NCBI RefSeq assembly: GCF_000003815.2
Contig: NC_049981.1
Location: 2,011,973 to 2,071,972 of the forward strand
DNA: 60,000 nucleotides
Source of the DNA: Branchiostoma floridae
Taxonomy: Eukaryota > Chordata > Leptocardii > Amphioxiformes > Branchiostomatidae
Direction: 5' to 3'
Position numbers and translations under genes: made by a program. Shown here one piece after another: positions 51,701-57,700 of the stretch. The notes under the pieces are model-generated. The model worked only from the letters and a program-made list of their open reading frames with translations, had not been told where the DNA came from and did not search any database. The stretch's first letter is position 1. Each line of letters starts with the position of its first letter.

Positions 51701-54700
51701 GGAAAATGATATAGGTGCACAAAAATGAAGTGGTATGATAGACATATGTAGAATCAATCAAATGATTACTGATTTGAGTAATTGCTTTCTTGCCTCAGTG
51801 GGCTAGCTACAGTTCATTGAATCTGCAAAGTATTTACATTTCTAGAGTGGGACAAGTTCACAAGCATATAAAGAGTATTCAGATACCACTTACTGCTGTT
51901 GTCACGTGGTATTTTCTCAAATTCAGCCGTCATGTCATGCGGAGCTAGAAAAGTAAGTTACAAAGACATTAGTTACAATTCACAAGTCCCAGAACTCTCA
52001 TTCATAGAAGAACAGACTACTAAGTAATCATTGACAGAAGAAAATCTAGAAAAGCATTTTGATCAGGATAAAAATTTTGCTGAAATAAGTTGCAACCATT
52101 CAAGCTAACAAAGTCATCAATATAATGGGAGATCAGTTTTATTTGCGGGGTGACCTATATCTGTTGTTTGTTTTTTACAACACAGTACTTACAATGTGTA
52201 GGTAGGGATACCAAGTCAACAGACTGTAGTTTCAAATTATGATATTTTCAAATCATGCAGTTCGAAACAGCTGCATCAACATGATGTCCCTAAATACCCA
52301 AAAAACAATGGATATAGGTTACCCTGTGCATAAAGGTAAACTTAGAGCGTTAATTGATATCAAATTTAAACATTCAAAGAGTTTTTAAATCTGTTCAGCT
52401 CACCAGCAGCAACACAGTTGTCAGTAGGCAGCAGATAGCAGCCAAACGCCACCCAGTCCATCCCGACCGCATGGAGAACTGAGCCGCCACAGGAGAACAC
52501 GATCTCCTCACAGAACGAGCGGCATGGTAGTCTGGCGTGGAGATAAACACAAAGTTTAACACAAACAAACAAACAAATAAACAAACAGTTATTCCAATGA
52601 TAGCATTGGTCATAAAGGGTGCAGAGACCAAGAAAGCATTGCAATCAGAAGACTTCTTTGCTTAGCAATTCAGTTACAGGGTTGAACACATAGAGAAGAA
52701 TAGAACGCAGACAAACATCTACTTCAACTCTATTGCTACTGTGATTGACTGTAGATAAATCATTCTAAATAAGGTAACTTCTTTCATTTTAAGTTTTAAG
52801 AAATAGATTGCAGGGGCAGAGACTTTGTTACTACAAGTAAATCCTTTTTTTGTTCCTGTCAACTTGAAACAAAATCGTGCCACTGGCCAACAAATTGAAG
52901 TTATCTGGTCACGGGCTTGCAACGAAAAAGCATAATTTTTCGTCCTCAGTCTCAGGTAGACCAGAAAGAAAAAAAGAAAAAAACAAACGGTTAAACTGTG
53001 AGATATCCTTACCATGGACAACATTCAAGCTTTTTCTCTGAGGGAAAAAGAGGACAAGAATGCTTTCGAAAAAACACTTGCAACGCATGGTTGTTACAGT
53101 ATATCAATTGTTCAAAGGGAAGATCATCACAATATTCATGAGAGTACTGACTTGGTTCCTTCTGGAGAGCACCCTGGGAAGGAGAGTGCACAGAAGAAGA
53201 TGTCCAGTTGAGGATGACACCCTGTGAGCATGAGGACGTCCAGCGCAGCGAACACTGCCGGCGCGATGGCCAGGGCCGTCCCCTGGTCAGGCAGGCCGAA
53301 GAAGTTAGGGAAACTGGTGTGGGAGTAGGGCAGGGATGAACAGCGCTCAAACTGTAGGGGCTCACAAGCTGGAAACATCAAGTCAAAATATCATAATAAC
53401 GTTATAACATTGTATGACTATTTCTTTCCAAAATTAGAATGTGACACCAGGATAACATACAATAAAAACTTGATTCAACATGAAAAATAAGATCAAATTT
53501 TTGACTTTCCCACAACAGTCTTCCCTTTAGGATTGTGACCAAACAACGAAAAAGTATTGAAAAAAATGGAGTGTTGACTAACATTAAGACAACATACCTG
53601 TAGTGTTGTCAGGTTTTGTCATGCCACCAAAACCTGTAAAAGAGGAGGAATATTATGAGGGAAAAAATGACTATTATAATATTCCCTAACTAAGCTTGTA
53701 TGTAACGCTAGTTCACCTTTATCTGCGGGGTAGCCTGTATCCGTTGTTTTTCAAAACAGTGTATTTAGGCACATCAAGTCGACGGGTTGTAGTTTTAAAC
53801 TGCAATGTACTGAAAATATTGAAATTACAAACCAATATTTGTCAACGTGATATCCCCAAATACCCTGTTTTTTTAAAGCAACGGATATAGGTTACCCTAC
53901 GGATAAAGGTGAACTAGCATTAAACATTACAAAGGTACAGATTATCTCAACAGATTCTGTTTTCATGTTCGCTTTCATGTTTCATTTTTAAGGAACTTGA
54001 AAACCAGTAAAACATCTAGGTCAGTGCGTGGCCTTGTAATTGAAGGTCGCTTGAATTCATCATATCAGGACCAATATACAACCAAGCACTTGTAGCTAAC
54101 AACCAAAGATTCAGCAGTATTGTTTGTGTTGGAACAGCAATGTGGAGCAAGCTTCAGTTCTTTTCAACTAAAGATTCTTTCTAACCATGGACGTAAAAAG
54201 TGAACTAGCAGCATTTTCTACTCAAACCTACCGGTTCCGATGCAGCCCTCCTCGGGAAGCGCGTTACAGACGAGGTTGACGGCAGGGAGGATAGCTGCGA
54301 TCGGCAGCCATTCCATCCCGATCATCTTCAGCACGGGTTCAGCACAGGACGAGATGGTCTCCCGGCACACTGAGGCACACGGCAGTCTGAAGGGGGGAAA
54401 ATAAATACTTTTGCTTTCAACCAAATGATATCTTGTAATTGGATAGTAACTTTTAATATCAGATGACCTGGTGTCTGGATGGGCTCTTCTAGCGGTTAGC
54501 ACAGTTTAGCTTAAAGGACTGACACATGTACAGACGGAAGAAAAATGTCATGGCCTTGTGTCTCTCTGGGCACAAAGAGGATAACGTTAAGTCAGTACAT
54601 GTATTGCTATGTATTATTTGCAATAAATTAGTAGTAAGTTTGGAATGTAAGACATGAAAAATAGTTACACATCAAAGTTCAAACCTTTACACATAAACAC

Positions 54701-57700
54701 AATTTGAAGAGTACAGGTAACAAGTTACCGGTGTGCTTGGCTTTTAAGCTTAAAATGAGCCATAGCGAAGCTTCATTGCATTAATATTCTAGCTACTAGT
54801 AGTAGATAAAAAACATCATGCTTCAATGAGTCAATGAGGATGCCATTATAAGACAGTCTGCTTGACTCCTTTACGATTAATATATGTCACTATAACATCA
54901 TAGAATAATCTTTTTAAAAAAGCTTTATATTAAAGTACAGTGAACAATACCGATTTCCAACCTGGTGACCTTTGTCGAGTTGCTCATTTGACTAAAATAA
55001 ACAAATTGCCGTTTGTAACTGACCTGAGATCCTCGGATCGACAGTCCTGGTACATGAGTGAACACAGAATGGTGTCCAGGTACGGGGAGCACTCAGACAG
55101 GTACAGGAGGTCCATCGCCGTGAAGACAAATGGGGCCACGGCCAGGACCAGACCCTGGTCAGGGAGACCCAGCGCGTTGGGGAACCTGGCATGGTCGTAA
55201 GGGAGGGCTGAACAGCGGGGAAACCGGATCGGCTCACAGTCTGAGTCTGAAACATTTGCAGAACATGGTGGTGAAAATTGGTGCATGCACTTATAAGTAC
55301 TGTCGCTAGGGGGGTCCCTGTACTGAGCACCGGGAAAGCGGATTGTCTCACAGTCTGGATGTATTGCAACAACACAGCAGTAATGATTGATGCATGCACT
55401 AAAATACGCTCCCTCTGTTCAGGGAGACCAAGCACTTTGGGGCTGTAGGGGATGGCTGAACATTGGGAGACCAGAGAAAATGACTCACAGTCTGGAAAAT
55501 TCAAGAAGACTGCAGTTACAATTGGTGCGTGTACTAATATAACCTGTCGCTAGGGGAAGTGTCTGTACCATGAGACTGAGCACTTTGTAGACAAAAACTA
55601 CTTGATCCTACTTGTTTACTTAGAACTTAAATCACGCACCTGTCCTGTTGTGTTTGTTATTCGCCAGACCACGTGCCGTCTCGTTGTATGGGGACGAGCA
55701 CTTCCCTTGGTGAGCGTCTGGGAACGAGTTGCAGTCAAAGGGCCAGTCTTGGCCCATACTGATCATCGTGGGTTCACAGGCCTCCCGCACTTCATGGCAG
55801 AATGACTTGCAAGGAGGAATCTGCAAGAAAAATTCAAAATGATATTCAGCAAATGAAAATATGGCACTAGGATAGCATACGATAAAAACTGGATTCAACA
55901 TGAAAAATAAGCTGATCAAATTTCGGACTTTTCCACTGCAGTTTTCCTCCTCCTTTCGGATTGAAGTGACCAACCGCCAAGATCACGTGACTATACAGAA
56001 ACGTGACGTCAACAACTACAACAGTGCCAGGAAGCCTGTACCGCCCAGCGTCACTATTGACTGTATCTTTGTTTGTAACTACTTGTAAAGGTACGGATAC
56101 ATATTTTCGTGAGAAAAACTTTTTTAAACAAATTGATTGATTTAACAATTAATATCAAAAAGGTAAAGCTTTATTTGGGTTGGATTTTTTTTTCAAATTG
56201 AAATACAGTATTGAAAAGTGACAAAATCTCTGGAAAGGTGTTGAAATCGGCCAGGTTCTTTTCTGTTTTCTAGTGGGCGTAGATGCGACCTTCGTTGCAT
56301 ATAAGGACCTGGTTCAGATATTGAAAATCGCCGATCAGCGGTCCTCCAGTGCTCACTGAAAGCCGCGAAGATTTCTTTGTCAGAGTGAGGATTTCTATTC
56401 TTGTAAGAGTCATTAGAAAGTAGAACCCACGGTAAAGGTCCCGTTGCAGTTCGGCACCATGGCGGAGCAGACTGCGAAGCCGATCTCGGGATGACAGCCC
56501 GTGGCGATCAGCTGTGCGGTGTCGTTCAAGGTCACGGGGTCAGCCAACAGTTCGGCCTGAGACCCGTGCCCCAGCAGGTTGGGAAACCCCGTGGTGTTGT
56601 AGGGCACGAGGTTCCGGCAGGTCTCATGTTGAATCGGTTCGCACGGAGCTGGATTTGGAAAAAAATATTACTATATTGATTATCAAAATGTCGTCGAAAT
56701 GCTAGTAATTTCTCATTGCAGAGTGACTCGACTCAATTGAAGAAGACGAACTGAAAAATAGTGCAGGCATTTATGTGAAAATTGCTAAGATAATGATGAC
56801 ATTTGCCATATAATCAATGTTCTATAAAGGTATATCTTAGGAAACAATTCTAGGGGTGGACCTAATAAAAACTTTTTTTTACATGACAACTGTTACTAGG
56901 TAGCCCTTTTCGTTTGGCAACTACATGTAGTATATTTGAAGTCTAGCGTCTTCATTTTGCCTGAAGATACGTTGATTATTCACCAAAAGACACAAAATTT
57001 GAAAAGGGCGGTAGCTTAGACATATCTAGGTATATATACGTAGATGAAGAACAAACAGCCAAGCAAATTATAAACAAACAAACAGTGCTGACCAGGTCGG
57101 GTACAGTTGCGTTCCGGTAGAGCGTCACAGAAAAGCGTTAACCAATCCTGCATGTCTCCCAGTAACGGTCCTGCACATGTCCTGATGACGCGACGGCAGA
57201 AGGAACGACACGGCATTCTGTGGGTGGAAAAAAGACGAGTTTGAGTCTGTATTGAATTTCTAGTGCACTTTTGTGTAGAATGAAGAAGAATGCTGAAGAG
57301 TATACACGTTTTCGTCGAACTACAAGTTACTGTAAACTGCCACAACTCACAACTGTGAGAAACTAACGTTATATTTCAGGCAGAATCCACTCCCCGCACA
57401 TTGACGAAGGGTGGGGGATGCTGCCTGAAACGTCTGACCATTTCCAAAATCATATCCAGTTGCTTGAGTAATTGATATTTGGCATATCTTATTACCTGAT
57501 TGTCTAACCTTCATCGTCCTTACGTTATCTATGTCTCCAATCGGGTTGAGTCGACGTTTTAGAAAGGGTTACAGACAGTCCTAGACAATCACCCGAAAGT
57601 ATCTCAAAAACATCATGTTTCAATCAATTCAGTACAAAATACATCCCCGCCTTTCCTGGCTATAAATTTAAAAAGATTTAGTCGCAGTTTGTGGAATAAA

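Noticed and set aside
51275-51757. 160-codon frame with a long Ile/His/Ser leader in front of CRD5
   Set aside because: The leader is the (GAAT)n repeat read in reverse; a good acceptor (TTCCAG) starts the exon at 51519.
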